From NCBI GenBank assembly GCA_947497185.1, contig CANMFL010000005.1:368743-432742 (forward strand): a stretch of 64,000 nt of DNA. Reading direction: 5' to 3'. Under the pieces are notes generated by a model. It did no database searches. It had not been told where the DNA came from and was given only the letters and a program-made list of their open reading frames with translations. The DNA is from an uncultured Paracoccaceae bacterium (GTDB lineage Bacteria; Pseudomonadota; Alphaproteobacteria; Rhodobacterales; Rhodobacteraceae). Of this stretch, positions 1 to 10,469 are shown in pieces (within the stretch, counting starts at the first letter, position 1; every line of letters begins with the position of its first letter). The position numbers and the translations under genes are program-made.

Positions 1-1036
1 CGCGATTACCGGATCAAACGGGAAATCGACGACGTCTGCTTTGGTTCACCATATTTTGGTGGAAAACGGGCGGTCTACGCAGCTTGCCGGGAATATCGGG
101 CGTGGCGTTTTGGACATTGATCCGCCGTCGGATGGTGACATTGTCGTGCTGGAATTGTCGTCATACCAGACCGATTTGGCGCGTGCGTTGACGCCGGATA
201 TCGCGATATTAACCAACCTTAGCCCTGACCATCTGGACCGTCATGCGGGGCCGGGCGGGTATTTTGCTGCCAAACGTCGGCTGTTCGCGGAAGGTGGACC
301 GGACCGTGCAGTGATCGGCGTGGATGAGGACGAAGGGCGCTATTTGGCAAACCAATTGGCGGACCATTTGGCTGATGATCGGGTGATCCGCGTGTCGTCT
401 GGTCAGAAATTGGACCAAGGCGGTTGGACCGTTTTCGCGAAAAAAGGGTTCCTGTCAGAGTATCGTAAGGGCCGTCAGGTCGCCTCTGTCGATCTACGTG
501 AGGTTGCAGGATTACCGGGTGCGCATAACCATCAGAATGCCTGCGCGGCCTACGCCGCTTGCCGGACATTAGGGTTAAGTCCAAAGGGGATCGAGGCCGC
601 GATGCGGACCTATCCGGGGCTGCCGCATCGCAGCCAAGTGATCGCACAAGTCGGCGGCGTGACCTATGTGAACGATAGTAAAGCGACGAATGTTGATAGC
701 GCGGCCAAAGCTTTAGCCGCATTCCCGAAGGTGCGTTGGATTTGCGGAGGCTTGCAAAAAGAAGGCGGCTTGGCCGGATTGCACGCGTCGTTGGATCATG
801 TGGTCCGCGCCTATGTCATTGGCCGCGAGGCGGATGCATTTGCGCGTGATTTGCCGGGTGTTGATGCGGCAATTTGCACAACGATGGAGGCTGCAGTTGC
901 AGCGGCTGTAGCGGATGCGTTGCCCGGTGAGGTTGTGCTTTTGGCGCCTGCTGCGGCATCGTTTGATCAATACGATAACTTCGAGCAGCGAGGCGATGAT
1001 TTCACCGCGCAGGTCATGACCGCTTTAGCGGTTTAA
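1..1036 (+). CDS. murD: UDP-N-acetylmuramoylalanine--D-glutamate ligase, 5'-truncated by window edge
   Basis: Adds D-glutamate to UDP-MurNAc-L-Ala in the cytoplasmic stage of peptidoglycan synthesis. The frame is open from base 2, where it reads the Mur-ligase P-loop GSNGKST (bases 14-34), so the first hundred or so residues lie upstream of the window. Further on are the SSYQ and LSPDHLDRH motifs, the [13 protein letters not shown] segment and the C-terminal [18 protein letters not shown] motif, all typical of MurD. The 3' end is complete and overlaps the convergent gene at 1025-1681 by 12 bases. It is the first dcw gene seen here and is separated from ftsW by two reverse-strand genes. Confidence 0.95.
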   Translation, partial: AITGSNGKSTTSALVHHILVENGRSTQLAGNIGRGVLDIDPPSDGDIVVLELSSYQTDLARALTPDIAILTNLSPDHLDRHAGPGGYFAAKRRLFAEGGPDRAVIGVDEDEGRYLANQLADHLADDRVIRVSSGQKLDQGGWTVFAKKGFLSEYRKGRQVASVDLREVAGLPGAHNHQNACAAYAACRTLGLSPKGIEAAMRTYPGLPHRSQVIAQVGGVTYVNDSKATNVDSAAKALAAFPKVRWICGGLQKEGGLAGLHASLDHVVRAYVIGREADAFARDLPGVDAAICTTMEAAVAAAVADALPGEVVLLAPAAASFDQYDNFEQRGDDFTAQVMTALAV

Positions 1037-1681
1037 TAACGCTGTGAAACTGCCGTCTGCGACGGCTCGCGGATGGACGACGCCGATGACGCAAGTGATT
1101 TGCTGAATATCGGCGAGCAGTGCGATGGCTAGGCGGTGAAACCCTTGGTTGCCGAATAGCGGTGCGCCGTTGCGGTCGATGTGCACGAGGATACCCGTGC
1201 GGGCGTTGGCCGTTTCGGACAGCGGTGCGGGCAGGGCGTTTGCTGATTTGGTTTTGTCCCACAGATCGTCGAGGCGGGCGTAGCGGGCGACAAGATTCGC
1301 GTTGGTCCGGCAGGCGTCGTATTTACCCTGTGATGCGATTTTTTCGAACCCATAGGTCATGGCTTGGGTTTGGTCCCAAGGGGTGCCTTCATGAAAATGC
1401 TTCAAACAAGACTGAAATTTTAAGGATGATCGGAACGGGCGTGTCGCAAGGTCCCAGTCGCCGTCTAGAATTTGGCCGGTTTGCCAGTGCCCGATCCGCA
1501 TGTTGTCGTTTTTCGCGCGGTGGTAACGGTTCGTTAACTCCGAGGGTGTAAGAGTGATGCGTGTGTTGGGTCGTGGCGCGTCCGGGCCGTGGTGCAGACG
1601 ATTTGCGACGCTGCGGACGCCGGAATGAACCAGCGCCGTGTGCCATCCGCGTGTGATCAGGTCCGACGCGGCGCGGCTCAT
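1025..1681 (-). CDS. Conserved hypothetical protein with a DNA-binding-like HRLAIA motif
   Basis: 218 residues of unknown function. A GDWD motif lies near residue 75. The C-terminal part contains [20 protein letters not shown] followed by a GVVHPRAV stretch. This resembles an uncharacterised family found beside methyltransferase and polysaccharide genes, whose C-terminus recalls the ParB/sulfiredoxin fold; that link is inference. It has no signal peptide or membrane segment. The start codon overlaps the stop of the upstream flavoprotein gene as ATGA, so the two are probably translationally coupled on the reverse strand. The 3' end overlaps murD by 12 bases. Confidence 0.7.
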   Translation of the reverse strand: MSRAASDLITRGWHTALVHSGVRSVANRLHHGPDAPRPNTRITLTPSELTNRYHRAKNDNMRIGHWQTGQILDGDWDLATRPFRSSLKFQSCLKHFHEGTPWDQTQAMTYGFEKIASQGKYDACRTNANLVARYARLDDLWDKTKSANALPAPLSETANARTGILVHIDRNGAPLFGNQGFHRLAIALLADIQQITCVIGVVHPRAVADGSFTALLNR

Positions 1682-2865
1682 TTATGCGCGGCCTTGATTG
1701 CTTGCCCCGCTGCCCAGCCGGATGACCATGCCCATTGGAAATTGTAACCGCCGAGCCAGCCCGTGACGTCGACCGCCTCGCCGATGAAATAAAGACCTGG
1801 CACGGACTTTACGCCCATGGTCTTGGAGGAAAGCGCGTCTGTATTGACACCGCCTAGCGTGACTTCGGCGGTGCGATACCCTTCGGAGCCGGAGGGCAGC
1901 AGATCCCACGACGCGAGGTCGGCGCAAATGGCTTGCAGACGTACATCGCTTTGGTCGGCGATGTTGCCGTGCAGCGCGAATTCGTCTTTGATAAAGTCGA
2001 TCAGGCGCGCGGGCAGATGCTGTGACATGATGGTCGTCAGCGCCTTTTTCGGCGATGTCATGCGGGCGCTGCGCAGTTTGTCGTAAAGGTCAGCGGCGGG
2101 GATCAGGTTGACTGTGATCGCGTCGCCTTCGGTCCAGTAGCTAGAGGCTTGCAGGATCGCAGGGCCGGACAATCCACGGTGCGTGAACAGCAGTGCTTCT
2201 GAAAAAGTTGTGTCGTTTGTCGTGACATTTGAAGGGGTTGCGACACCCGCTAGCGGTTTGAACCTGTCGTCGCTAAAGGTCAGCGGCACCAGACCGGGGC
2301 GCGGCGTGATCACATCCACGTCGAACTGCGCAGCGATTTGGTAGGCGAGACCAGTTGCCCCCATTTTCGGGATGGATTTGCCGCCAGTCGCCACAACGAG
2401 GTTCGTCGCGGTCACGGCGGTCTCTGTGCCGTCGCGGGTCAAGGTCGCGGTGAAATGCGTGCCATCATGTGCGATTTCACTGATGGATGTGTTCAGCATC
2501 AGCTGTGCGCCAGCTTTGTCCATTTCGGCGCGCAGCATGGCGACGACGTCTTTGGCCGTATCGTCGCAAAACAATTGGCCCAGCGTTTTCTCGTGCCATG
2601 CGATTTTGTAATCCGACACCAGATTGATGAAATCCCACTGCGTGTACCGCTTGAGCGCGGATTTCGCGAAATGCGGGTTCTGGCTTATAAATTGGGCGGG
2701 GGTCGTGCCGATATTGGTGAAATTACAGCGCCCACCGCCGGAAATACGAATTTTTTCGCCAGCAGCTTTGGCGTGGTCGATTATGACAACGCCGGGTCCG
2801 GAATGAGCGGCAGCCATCATGCCAGCGGCACCTGCGCCAAGGATAAGTGTTTGGATATGCATCAT
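1678..2865 (-). CDS. BaiN/HI0933-family FAD-dependent oxidoreductase
   Basis: A flavoprotein of the HI0933/YhiN/BaiN family with unknown substrate. The N-terminal dinucleotide fold reads TLILGAGAAGMMAA, followed by the family motif KIRISGGGRCNFTN. The C-terminus carries GLYFIGEAVDVTGWLGGYN, the second FAD-binding signature. About 395 residues is the normal family length. The frame is open to 3054, but that start would overlap ftsW and add an unlikely 63-residue leader, so the tandem ATG at 2865/2862 was chosen; no strong Shine-Dalgarno site is visible there. It is coupled to the downstream hypothetical gene and lies divergent to ftsW. Confidence 0.87.
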   Translation of the reverse strand: MMHIQTLILGAGAAGMMAAAHSGPGVVIIDHAKAAGEKIRISGGGRCNFTNIGTTPAQFISQNPHFAKSALKRYTQWDFINLVSDYKIAWHEKTLGQLFCDDTAKDVVAMLRAEMDKAGAQLMLNTSISEIAHDGTHFTATLTRDGTETAVTATNLVVATGGKSIPKMGATGLAYQIAAQFDVDVITPRPGLVPLTFSDDRFKPLAGVATPSNVTTNDTTFSEALLFTHRGLSGPAILQASSYWTEGDAITVNLIPAADLYDKLRSARMTSPKKALTTIMSQHLPARLIDFIKDEFALHGNIADQSDVRLQAICADLASWDLLPSGSEGYRTAEVTLGGVNTDALSSKTMGVKSVPGLYFIGEAVDVTGWLGGYNFQWAWSSGWAAGQAIKAAHK

Positions 2866-3052
2866 CAGTGGGTGGCCTGAAACGGGCGGCAGTTCAAGAG
2901 GCAGCGGGCGGATGAGTTGTTTTGGCGGAATGAAGTTGGGGGGCGTGGCCGAAAAGGGCGTTATTTTTAGTGGCATGATGTGTCTGATCGGGTTATGGTC
3001 GCAGAATATAGACCCGCAAAAGCGGGCGCAGAGGCAGTAAGAGCGGTGATCC

Positions 3053-4219
3053 ATGACGGAAATGGTCTATGGCACGGTCCCGGTTCGCACCGGAGACCCT
3101 ATTCTTCCACGTTGGTGGCGCACGATTGATCGGTGGACGATGTCGTGTATTTTGATCCTGTTCGGGATTGGATTGATGCTAGGGCTGGCGTCGTCGCCAC
3201 CTTTGGCTGCCAAAAACGGGCTTGATCCGTTCCATTATGTGTCGCGTCAGGCGGTCTTTGGCGGCATGGCGATGTTTGTGATGGTGGGCGTGTCGATGAT
3301 GCCGCCGCAACTGGTGCGTCGTTGGGCTGTTGTCGGTTTCGCGCTGTCCTTTGTGGCCTTGGCGTTGCTGCCCGTGCTGGGAACCGATTTTGGAAAAGGT
3401 GCTGTGCGCTGGTATTCCTTGGGGTTTGCATCCGTTCAGCCGTCCGAATTTTTGAAGCCCGGCTTTGTCGTTGTTGCCGCATGGATGCTGGCCGCAGGAC
3501 AGGCGGTTGGTGGCCCGCCGGGCAAGATGTATTCGTTCGGATTAACCGTGATTATCTGTACATTCCTCGCGTTGCAGCCTGACTTTGGCCAAGCCTGTCT
3601 GGTGTTGTTCTCATGGGGTGTCATGTATTTTGTCGGCGGCGCGCCGATGTTTTTGTTGTTGGGCCTCGCCGGCGCCGTCGTTGCTGCAGGCACATTTGCT
3701 TACGCAAATTCAGAGCACTTTGCCCGCCGGATTGATGGTTTCCTGTCACCTGACGTGGACCCGACAACCCAGCTTGGCTATGCAACGAATGCTATCCGTG
3801 AAGGTGGTTTCTTTGGCGTAGGTGTGGGCGAAGGTCAGGTGAAATGGTCGCTGCCCGACGCGCATACCGACTTTATTATTGCTGTAGCCGCCGAGGAATA
3901 TGGGCTGATTTGCGTCGCTGTGATCCTCGCGCTTTATGCGACAATCGTTGTCCGGTCGTTGACCCGTTTGATGAAAGAACGTGATCCGTTTATCCGTCTT
4001 GCCGGGACCGGTTTGGCGTGTGCCTTTGGCGTGCAAGCGATGATCAACATGGGTGTGGCCGTGCGTTTGTTGCCTGCTAAGGGCATGACGTTGCCGTTTG
4101 TATCTTACGGCGGCTCGTCCCTGATTGCGGGGGGCATTGCTGTGGGCATGTTGCTTGCGTTTACGCGGTCACGTCCGCAGGGCGAATTGGCTGATATGTT
4201 GGGCCGGAGGCAAGGTTAA
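3053..4219 (+). CDS. ftsW: Septal peptidoglycan glycosyltransferase FtsW
   Basis: SEDS-family lipid II polymerase of the divisome, in the inner membrane. The 388-residue product has about ten hydrophobic segments. The conserved loop ends with [20 protein letters not shown] and then [10 protein letters not shown], and the [22 protein letters not shown] segment holds the invariant Gln-Pro-Ser-Glu, which is diagnostic for SEDS proteins. Its stop overlaps the murG start by one base (TAATG), so the two are co-translated. The start at 3053 has a weak purine-rich site (AAGAGCGG) upstream. Confidence 0.96.
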   Translation: MTEMVYGTVPVRTGDPILPRWWRTIDRWTMSCILILFGIGLMLGLASSPPLAAKNGLDPFHYVSRQAVFGGMAMFVMVGVSMMPPQLVRRWAVVGFALSFVALALLPVLGTDFGKGAVRWYSLGFASVQPSEFLKPGFVVVAAWMLAAGQAVGGPPGKMYSFGLTVIICTFLALQPDFGQACLVLFSWGVMYFVGGAPMFLLLGLAGAVVAAGTFAYANSEHFARRIDGFLSPDVDPTTQLGYATNAIREGGFFGVGVGEGQVKWSLPDAHTDFIIAVAAEEYGLICVAVILALYATIVVRSLTRLMKERDPFIRLAGTGLACAFGVQAMINMGVAVRLLPAKGMTLPFVSYGGSSLIAGGIAVGMLLAFTRSRPQGELADMLGRRQG

Positions 4220-5316
4220 TGGCGGCACCATTACTGATTATCGCGGCAGGCGGGACGGGCGGACATATGTTTCCTGCCCAAGCTTTGGCCGAAGCTATGT
4301 TGGCGAATGGCTGGCGTGTGCGCTTGTCCACCGACGCCCGTGGCGCGCGGTATACGGCTGGGTTTCCTGACGCGGTTGATGTGTCTGTTGTCGGCTCTGC
4401 GACATTTGCGCGGGGCGGTATTGGCGCGAAACTGGCGGTGCCGTTCCGGATCATTGGCGGCGCAGTTTCCGCAATTGGCCGCATGATCAAAGACCGACCC
4501 GTCGTGGTTGTGGGTTTTGGCGGCTACCCCGCGATCCCTGCGATGACGGCTGCTTGGGTGTTGCGGGTGCCGCGGATGATCCACGAGCAAAACGGTGTTT
4601 TGGGGCGTGTGAACCAGCTGTTTGCAAAGCGTGTCGATAAGATCGCCTGTGGCACCTGGCCGACCGAATTGCCCGCAGGTGTCGAGGGTATTCATACCGG
4701 AAACCCTGTGCGTGCCGCGATTTTAGAACGTGCTGCTGCCCCTTATATTCCGCCCGGTAATTACCCGATGTCGATTGTCGTGATGGGTGGGTCGCAAGGC
4801 GCGCGCATCCTGTCGGACGTGGTGCCGCCTGCAATTGCGAACCTGCCGATGGCGATGCGCAAGAATATCCGTGTGGCGCAACAGGCCCGCGAAGAAGACT
4901 TGGACCGCGTCGCGGATTTTTATGCGGCTGAAGGCATCAAGGCCGATGTGCAGACGTTCTTCACCGATGTACCCGAACGTCTCGCGGATGCGCAACTGGT
5001 GATTGCCCGCTCTGGTGCGTCCACGGTTGCCGACGTCAGCGTGGTCGGCCGCCCCGCGATTTGGGTGCCGCTTGCCTCCGCGATCCGCAACGAACAGGCG
5101 GCAAATGCCCGCGAATTGGTCGAGGCGGGCGCTGCCGTGATGATGGAAGAAACGGTGTTCGAGGTGGACGCATTGTCGGCACAGATCGCCGCGATATTAA
5201 GCGATACAGACGGGGCGATGCGGATGTCTTATGCGGCAGTGCGATGCGCCGTGCCTGATGCGACCGACCGCCTGGAAGCTCTTGTTGAAACGCTGGCCAA
5301 CGGGTCAGAAACCTAA
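4219..5316 (+). CDS. murG: UDP-GlcNAc transferase MurG (lipid I to lipid II)
   Basis: Transfers GlcNAc onto lipid I at the inner face of the cytoplasmic membrane, giving lipid II for FtsW. The 365 residues begin with the [15 protein letters not shown] glycine-rich loop. A second motif, [14 protein letters not shown], begins the C-terminal Rossmann domain, and the donor-binding region reads [20 protein letters not shown]. The length is typical. It starts within the ftsW stop codon and is followed three bases later by murC. Confidence 0.97.
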   Translation: MAAPLLIIAAGGTGGHMFPAQALAEAMLANGWRVRLSTDARGARYTAGFPDAVDVSVVGSATFARGGIGAKLAVPFRIIGGAVSAIGRMIKDRPVVVVGFGGYPAIPAMTAAWVLRVPRMIHEQNGVLGRVNQLFAKRVDKIACGTWPTELPAGVEGIHTGNPVRAAILERAAAPYIPPGNYPMSIVVMGGSQGARILSDVVPPAIANLPMAMRKNIRVAQQAREEDLDRVADFYAAEGIKADVQTFFTDVPERLADAQLVIARSGASTVADVSVVGRPAIWVPLASAIRNEQAANARELVEAGAAVMMEETVFEVDALSAQIAAILSDTDGAMRMSYAAVRCAVPDATDRLEALVETLANGSET

Positions 5317-5319
5317 GTT

Positions 5320-6738
5320 ATGAGAAAGCCTAAGACGATGAAATCTGCGACAAAACTGCCTCTTGATATCGGTCCGATCCACTTTGTCGGGATTGGCGGT
5401 ATTGGTATGTCGGGGATCGCAGAGGTCCTGTTGGAACACGGCTATACCGTGCAAGGGTCGGACTTGAAGGCGTCGAAAATTACCGACCGTTTGGTCGCGC
5501 TGGGAGCCAAGGTTTTTGTCGGGCAAGCCGCCGAAAATCTGGAGGGGGCTGAGGTCATTGTGATCTCGTCCGCGATTAAAACGGGCAACCCTGAACTGGA
5601 CACGGCCCGTGCCCAAGGTCTGCCCGTTGTGCGCCGTGCGGAAATGCTGGCCGAGTTGATGCGTCTGAAATCCAACATCGCGGTGGCGGGTACGCACGGC
5701 AAGACCACGACGACCACGATGGTTGCCGCGTTGCTGGACGAGGGCGGGATCGACCCGACGGTGATCAACGGCGGGATTATTCACGCTTACGACTCGAATG
5801 CCCGTATGGGGCAGGGCGAGTGGATGGTGGTCGAAGCCGACGAATCTGACGGGACTTTCAACCGCTTGCCAGCCACGATTGCGATTGTGACGAACATTGA
5901 TCCAGAGCACATGGATCACTGGGGCACGATTGAAAAGCTACGTCAGGGCTTCATTGATTTTACATCGAATATTCCGTTTTACGGCCTTGCTGTTTGCTGC
6001 ACGGACCATCCCGAAGTGCAGTCGCTGGTTGGCAAAATCCGCGACCGCCGTGTGACGACGTTCGGGTTTAACGCCCAAGCGGACGTGCGTGCGATGAATT
6101 TGACGTACAAAGCAGGTGTCGCGCATTTCGACATCGCGCTACAGGCCGAAGATATCGTGATCGAAGGCTGCGAATTGCCGATGCCGGGCGACCATAACGT
6201 GTCGAACGCCTTGTCAGCTGTCGCCGTGGCGCGGCATTTGGGCATGTCAGCGGACGCAATTAAAGCCGCACTTAAAGGGTTTGGCGGGGTGAACCGCCGC
6301 TTTACCAAGGTTGGCGAAGTGGACGGTGTGACGATCATCGACGATTACGGCCACCACCCCGTTGAAATCGCCGCCGTGCTGAAAGCCGCACGCCAAGCCA
6401 CCGAAGGCCGCGTGATCGCTGTGCATCAGCCGCACCGCTTTTCACGGCTTCACCATCACTTTGCCGAATTCTGTGCCTGTTTCAACGACGCCGATGTCGT
6501 TGGTATTGCTGACATTTTTGCCGCTGGCGAAGATCCTATTCCCGGTGCAGGCCGCGACGATCTGGTGCAAGGTCTGATCGCCCACGGCCACCGCCACGTG
6601 CGGGCTGTGGAAAGCGAAGACGACCTGATGCGTCTGGTCAAAGAACAAGCGCGACCGGGCGATATGGTTGTCTGCCTTGGGGCTGGTACGATTTCAGCTT
6701 GGGCAAATGCGCTGCCCGCACGGCTAAAAGGTGCGTGA
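5320..6738 (+). CDS. murC: UDP-N-acetylmuramate--L-alanine ligase
   Basis: Adds the first L-alanine of the peptide stem to UDP-MurNAc. The N-terminal Rossmann motif [17 protein letters not shown] (about 21-37) and the ATP loop GTHGKTTTT (124-132) are clear. ADESDGTF and [10 protein letters not shown] follow, as in other MurC proteins. It is 472 residues from the ATG at 5320. An in-frame ATG at 5338 would give [10 protein letters not shown], closer to the usual N-terminus of Roseobacter MurC, and is a serious alternative start. About 100 bases separate it from the next small gene. Confidence 0.96.
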   Translation: MRKPKTMKSATKLPLDIGPIHFVGIGGIGMSGIAEVLLEHGYTVQGSDLKASKITDRLVALGAKVFVGQAAENLEGAEVIVISSAIKTGNPELDTARAQGLPVVRRAEMLAELMRLKSNIAVAGTHGKTTTTTMVAALLDEGGIDPTVINGGIIHAYDSNARMGQGEWMVVEADESDGTFNRLPATIAIVTNIDPEHMDHWGTIEKLRQGFIDFTSNIPFYGLAVCCTDHPEVQSLVGKIRDRRVTTFGFNAQADVRAMNLTYKAGVAHFDIALQAEDIVIEGCELPMPGDHNVSNALSAVAVARHLGMSADAIKAALKGFGGVNRRFTKVGEVDGVTIIDDYGHHPVEIAAVLKAARQATEGRVIAVHQPHRFSRLHHHFAEFCACFNDADVVGIADIFAAGEDPIPGAGRDDLVQGLIAHGHRHVRAVESEDDLMRLVKEQARPGDMVVCLGAGTISAWANALPARLKGA

Positions 6739-6837
6739 TGTCCGGTGCGGGCATCGGTTGGTTGACACGGTGAAAATCGGATTTGAGTTGGCTGGATTTA
6801 CGCAGCCACATGTCACGAGAATAAAGGTCGAAAGATC

Positions 6838-7092
6838 ATGAATATGGCCGCGTTTGCCGCCTGCATTTGGGTGATTGCCTCTGCGATCGTCGCGTTTTTA
6901 CCGATGAGACGGCAGTATTTTCCGGGCATTTTGCTGTTGATCGCGGCACCCGTGATTATTGTCTGGCTCGGCTACGCTTATGGTTGGTTGATTGCTGTTG
7001 TGGGGTTGTTTGGGTTTGTATCAATGTTCCGTAATCCGTTAATTTATATTTACCGTCGCTTGCGCGGCGAAACCCCGGAGGTGCCGAAATGA
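6838..7092 (+). CDS. DUF2484 family small membrane protein (copy 1)
   Basis: An 84-residue protein with two or three hydrophobic segments and a basic cytoplasmic tail (YRRLRGETPEVPK). The arrangement matches the DUF2484 family, which is found between murC and murB in Rhodobacteraceae; its function is unknown. An AAGGTCGAAAG ribosome site precedes the ATG. Its stop overlaps the start of the next gene as ATGA. The partner gene has the same architecture, including an aligned RNPLIYIYR / RWPVIYLSR motif, so the two look like a tandem duplication. Confidence 0.75.
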   Translation: MNMAAFAACIWVIASAIVAFLPMRRQYFPGILLLIAAPVIIVWLGYAYGWLIAVVGLFGFVSMFRNPLIYIYRRLRGETPEVPK

Positions 7093-7340
7093 CTTGGTCT
7101 TTGACATGTGCGTTGCTGTGGTTGGTCGCTGCAAATGTGATGGCTTTGATGCCGTCAAAAGATAACCACTGGCGTCGCGCGTATGTGCTGATCGCGATTG
7201 GCGTTCCGTTGCTGGGCTGGGTGACGGCGCAGCATGGCCCTTGGGTTGCGTTGGTGTTTCTTGCCGCTGGCATGTCCGTGTTGCGCTGGCCTGTGATATA
7301 CTTGTCCCGTTGGGTGCGCTCGACCATGGTAAAGGACTAA
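7089..7340 (+). CDS. DUF2484 family small membrane protein (copy 2)
   Basis: 83 residues, three hydrophobic segments, and a C-terminal RWPVIYLSRWVRS motif that lines up with RNPLIYIYRRLRG in the gene before it. It starts inside the stop of copy 1 (ATGA), so translation is coupled. It lies between murC and murB and is probably transcribed with them. A role in the cell envelope or division is inferred only from position. Confidence 0.75.
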   Translation: MTWSLTCALLWLVAANVMALMPSKDNHWRRAYVLIAIGVPLLGWVTAQHGPWVALVFLAAGMSVLRWPVIYLSRWVRSTMVKD

Positions 7341-7343
7341 ATC

Positions 7344-7640
7344 GTGGCTAATTTTCTGGTGCTTGTGGTGATGTCGGCAGCGGGTTTGATCCCGTGCATA
7401 ACCGCCGCTGTGTGGATGAAGGCCGGAAAAGTCGGCTGGACGTTAACTTTGTTCGCGATATTGGGCGCGTGTTTGGCGTTGTCGGTCCAAGCATCGACCC
7501 GTTTGATGGGCGTCGACCCGATCAAAGCGATTGCCGCAGCGTCATTGGTGTTTTTGCCCGCGACGATTGGATGTGCGGTTGGCGCATTGCTAGGCTGGAT
7601 GATAGAGCGGCAGCGCGTGAAGAAGTTTCAAGGAAAATAA
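7344..7640 (+). CDS. Small hypothetical membrane protein between DUF2484 genes and murB
   Basis: 98 residues with about three hydrophobic segments (roughly 3-24, 30-50 and 63-86) and a basic tail [12 protein letters not shown] do not recognise the family. The start is GTG at 7344, chosen because AAAGGA sits seven bases upstream. It lies three bases after the second DUF2484 gene and two bases before murB, so it is almost certainly part of the same operon. Confidence 0.7.
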   Translation: MANFLVLVVMSAAGLIPCITAAVWMKAGKVGWTLTLFAILGACLALSVQASTRLMGVDPIKAIAAASLVFLPATIGCAVGALLGWMIERQRVKKFQGK

Positions 7641-7642
7641 CC

Positions 7643-8572
7643 ATGTTTGATCTACCGGACGTTCGCGGCACCCTGACCAAGGACCGTGCCTTGGATAGTT
7701 TGACGTGGATGCGGGTTGGCGGACCAGCTGACGTGCTGTTCCAGCCTGCGGATGTGGATGATCTGGCTGCGTTTTTGGCCGCACTTGACCCAAGCGTACC
7801 TGTGTTTGTGATGGGCGTCGGGTCGAACCTGATCGTGCGTGACGGCGGTATTCGCGGCGTTGTGATCCGCATGGGGCGCGGGTTTAACGGAATCGACATT
7901 GGTGAACAGGTTGTCGCGGGTGCGGCTGCGTTGGATGCCCATGTGGCGCGTAAAGCGGCAGCAGAGGGGCTAGATCTGACGTTCCTGCGCACCATTCCCG
8001 GCACCATTGGCGGTGCCGTTCGGATGAACGCGGGCTGTTATGGCACCTATGTTGCTGATGTTTTGCAAAGTGTGGATGTGGTTTATCGTGATGGGTCGCG
8101 CGGCGCGATTGCTGCGGCTGATCTGGAGTTACAGTATCGGCAAAGCACATTGGCCGAAGGTGCCGTGATCGTCAGCGCCACGTTGAATGCCCCCAAAGGC
8201 GACGCGGACGTGCTGGAACAACGCATGGCGGATCAGCTTGCCAAACGTGACGAAACCCAGCCCACAAAGGACCGCACGGCTGGGTCGACGTTCCGTAATC
8301 CCGCTGGTTTCTCATCGACAGGGCAGGCCGATGACAGCCACGAATTGAAAGCGTGGAAGGTCATCGACGACGCTGGCATGCGTGGTGCGACCGTCGGCGG
8401 GGCCGTGATGAACGTGATGCATTCCAACTTTTTGACCAATGCGGGGGGGGCTACGGCGGCGGACCTCGAAGAATTGGGCGAACAGGTGCGAAAAAAGGTT
8501 TACGCCGACTCAGGCATCACGTTACAATGGGAAATCAAGCGGGTCGGCAACCCCAAGGTTTCAGACACGTAG
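7643..8572 (+). CDS. murB: UDP-N-acetylenolpyruvoylglucosamine reductase
   Basis: FAD- and NADPH-dependent reduction giving UDP-MurNAc. The 309-residue protein has the FAD-binding run [20 protein letters not shown], the [18 protein letters not shown] motif and the active-site region [11 protein letters not shown] with the catalytic serine. The frame is open far upstream to 7394, but the ATG at 7643 follows AAGGAAAATAACC and gives the expected [10 protein letters not shown]-terminus. The upstream part is the shadow of the preceding small gene. Confidence 0.96.
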   Translation: MFDLPDVRGTLTKDRALDSLTWMRVGGPADVLFQPADVDDLAAFLAALDPSVPVFVMGVGSNLIVRDGGIRGVVIRMGRGFNGIDIGEQVVAGAAALDAHVARKAAAEGLDLTFLRTIPGTIGGAVRMNAGCYGTYVADVLQSVDVVYRDGSRGAIAAADLELQYRQSTLAEGAVIVSATLNAPKGDADVLEQRMADQLAKRDETQPTKDRTAGSTFRNPAGFSSTGQADDSHELKAWKVIDDAGMRGATVGGAVMNVMHSNFLTNAGGATAADLEELGEQVRKKVYADSGITLQWEIKRVGNPKVSDT

Positions 8573-8640
8573 GATAAGGTCCAACAACGGACCAAATGGC
8601 GAACGACGGGGCGCAAAGTCCCGCGAATAAGGCGGTGGGT

Positions 8641-9567
8641 ATGTCGAGCAGGGCAAACCCGAAAGTTGTTGTTTTGATGGGCGGACCATCGGCAGAGCGT
8701 GATGTATCGCTCTCTACCGGCCGTGAATGTGCAGCAGCTTTGCGGGTATCGGGATGTGACGTGATTGAAGTAGACGCAGGTGAAGTCACCAGCGCCGCTT
8801 TGGCCGTTCAACTACAAGATATAGCGCCGGATGCGGTTTTCAATGCCTTGCACGGTCGGTGGGGTGAAGACGGCTGTATTCAGGGTATGCTGGAGTGGCT
8901 GCGCATTCCTTACACGCACTCGGGTGTGTTGGCGTCGGCTATTACGATGGACAAGCAGCGCACCAAAGAAATTTACGCCGCAAATGACTTGCCGTTCATG
9001 CATTCCGTCATCGCAAAACGCGCTGATGTTGAGGCTGCACATGTCTTGAAACCACCTTATGTGGTGAAGCCATTTAACGAAGGCTCGTCTGTTGGCATAT
9101 ATATAGTAGACGAAATGGCGAATAGCCCGCCCAAACTGGCGGACGACATGCCTGATTTGGTGATGGTCGAAAGCTATGCGCCGGGCCGCGAATTAACCAC
9201 AGCCGTGATGGGCGACCGCGCCTTGACCGTGACGGATATCGTGACCGACGGCTGGTACGATTACGCCGCAAAGTACGAAGCGGGCGGGTCGCGCCACGTG
9301 GTCCCCGCAGAGTTGCCGCAAGAGATTTTCGACGCCTGTATGGCGTACGCCTTGCGCGCCCATCAGGTTCTAGGGTGTCGCGGTATGTCACGCACCGATT
9401 TCCGCTGGGATGAAAGCCGTGGGCTGGACGGGCTGATTTTGCTTGAAACCAACACCCAGCCGGGGATGACGCCGACATCGCTTGCCCCAGAGCAAGCCCA
9501 CAAAATGGGCGTCTCGTTCCCTGATCTGTGCCGTTGGTTAGTCGAGGATGCATCATGCGATCGTTAA
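8641..9567 (+). CDS. ddl: D-alanine--D-alanine ligase
   Basis: Makes the D-Ala-D-Ala dipeptide for the peptidoglycan stem. The ATP-grasp signature is visible: KVVVLMGGPSAERDVSLSTG at the N-terminus, then PYVVKPFNEGSSVGIYIV and CRGMSRTDFRW, then the metal-binding LLETNTQPGMTPTSL. The start at 8641 (MSSRANPKVV, 308 residues) has a GGCGGTGGG purine run upstream and fits the family. An in-frame ATG at 8596 would add 15 residues and cannot be excluded. The 3' end overlaps ftsQ by 13 bases. Confidence 0.95.
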   Translation: MSSRANPKVVVLMGGPSAERDVSLSTGRECAAALRVSGCDVIEVDAGEVTSAALAVQLQDIAPDAVFNALHGRWGEDGCIQGMLEWLRIPYTHSGVLASAITMDKQRTKEIYAANDLPFMHSVIAKRADVEAAHVLKPPYVVKPFNEGSSVGIYIVDEMANSPPKLADDMPDLVMVESYAPGRELTTAVMGDRALTVTDIVTDGWYDYAAKYEAGGSRHVVPAELPQEIFDACMAYALRAHQVLGCRGMSRTDFRWDESRGLDGLILLETNTQPGMTPTSLAPEQAHKMGVSFPDLCRWLVEDASCDR

Positions 9568-10466
9568 TCCGCAGACACCCGTTAGAACGCAAAGCCGCCG
9601 CGCAGTCGAAAAACCTGCGTGCGCCGCGTGATCCTGCACCGTCAAAATGGCATTACCGCTACCAACGTTGGATGTTGACGCCGGGTGTGCGTACTGCCGT
9701 GCGTGTTGGTTCGCCCGTTGCTGTGATCGCGATTATCGCGTCCTTGTGGCTGTCGAGCGATAATAACCGCGCGTTGATTGGCGAAAAATATGCGTCTGTG
9801 AAAGCAAGCCTGCAGCAGCGCCCCGAATTTATCATGACCGAGTTCAACATCACCGGCGCTGACCCACAGACGACCGCTGATATCGCGGGCATCTTGCCTG
9901 TCGAATTTCCGGTGTCGTCGTTTGATCTGGATATGGAAGAGCTGCGCGAGACGGTTGAACAGCTCTATGCGATTAAATCTGCCCGTGTGCGTGTTGGCGA
10001 GAACGGCTTGCTCGACGTTGACGTGACCCCGCGTATTGCTGTCGCAGTTTGGCGGGACCGTAATGTGCTACGCTTGATTGACGCTGACGGCATTATCGCG
10101 GGCATTATCGAGGAACGCGCAGAGCGCCGCGATTTGCCGCTGATTGCGGGTGATGGCGCATTCGAAAATATCGACGAGGCACTAACCTTGTTCCAGACGG
10201 CAGAGCCGCTTCGTGAACGGGTGCGGGGCCTTGTGCGGATGGGTGATCGGCGTTGGGATTTGGTGTTGGATCGGGGGCAACGTCTGTTGTTGCCAGCTGA
10301 CAATCCGATCACGGCGCTTGATCGGATGATTGTATTAAACGACGCGCAAGACATGCTCGACCGGGACGTGGCGGTGGTCGATATGCGTAATCCAAAAAGA
10401 GCTGTTCTAAGAATGACAGCCGAGGCAGCAAATGCTTACCGCAGAGTAAGCGACACGGGGAACTAA
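9555..10466 (+). CDS. ftsQ: Cell division protein FtsQ
   Basis: Single-pass divisome protein that recruits FtsB/FtsL. The 303-residue product has a basic cytoplasmic N-terminus, one membrane segment (about residues 57-73, AVIAIIASLWL), then a POTRA-like domain (IMTEFNITGADPQTTADIAG) and the FtsQ beta domain with VDVTPRIAVAVWR and ADGIIAGI. The start ATG lies inside the end of ddl, giving translational coupling. Three bases separate its stop from ftsA. Confidence 0.92.
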   Translation: MRSLIRRHPLERKAAAQSKNLRAPRDPAPSKWHYRYQRWMLTPGVRTAVRVGSPVAVIAIIASLWLSSDNNRALIGEKYASVKASLQQRPEFIMTEFNITGADPQTTADIAGILPVEFPVSSFDLDMEELRETVEQLYAIKSARVRVGENGLLDVDVTPRIAVAVWRDRNVLRLIDADGIIAGIIEERAERRDLPLIAGDGAFENIDEALTLFQTAEPLRERVRGLVRMGDRRWDLVLDRGQRLLLPADNPITALDRMIVLNDAQDMLDRDVAVVDMRNPKRAVLRMTAEAANAYRRVSDTGN

Positions 10467-10469
10467 CGA

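Noticed and set aside
2866..3054. N-terminal extension of the BaiN-like protein to 3054
   Set aside because: It would overlap ftsW, lacks a ribosome site and places the FAD motif far from the N-terminus.
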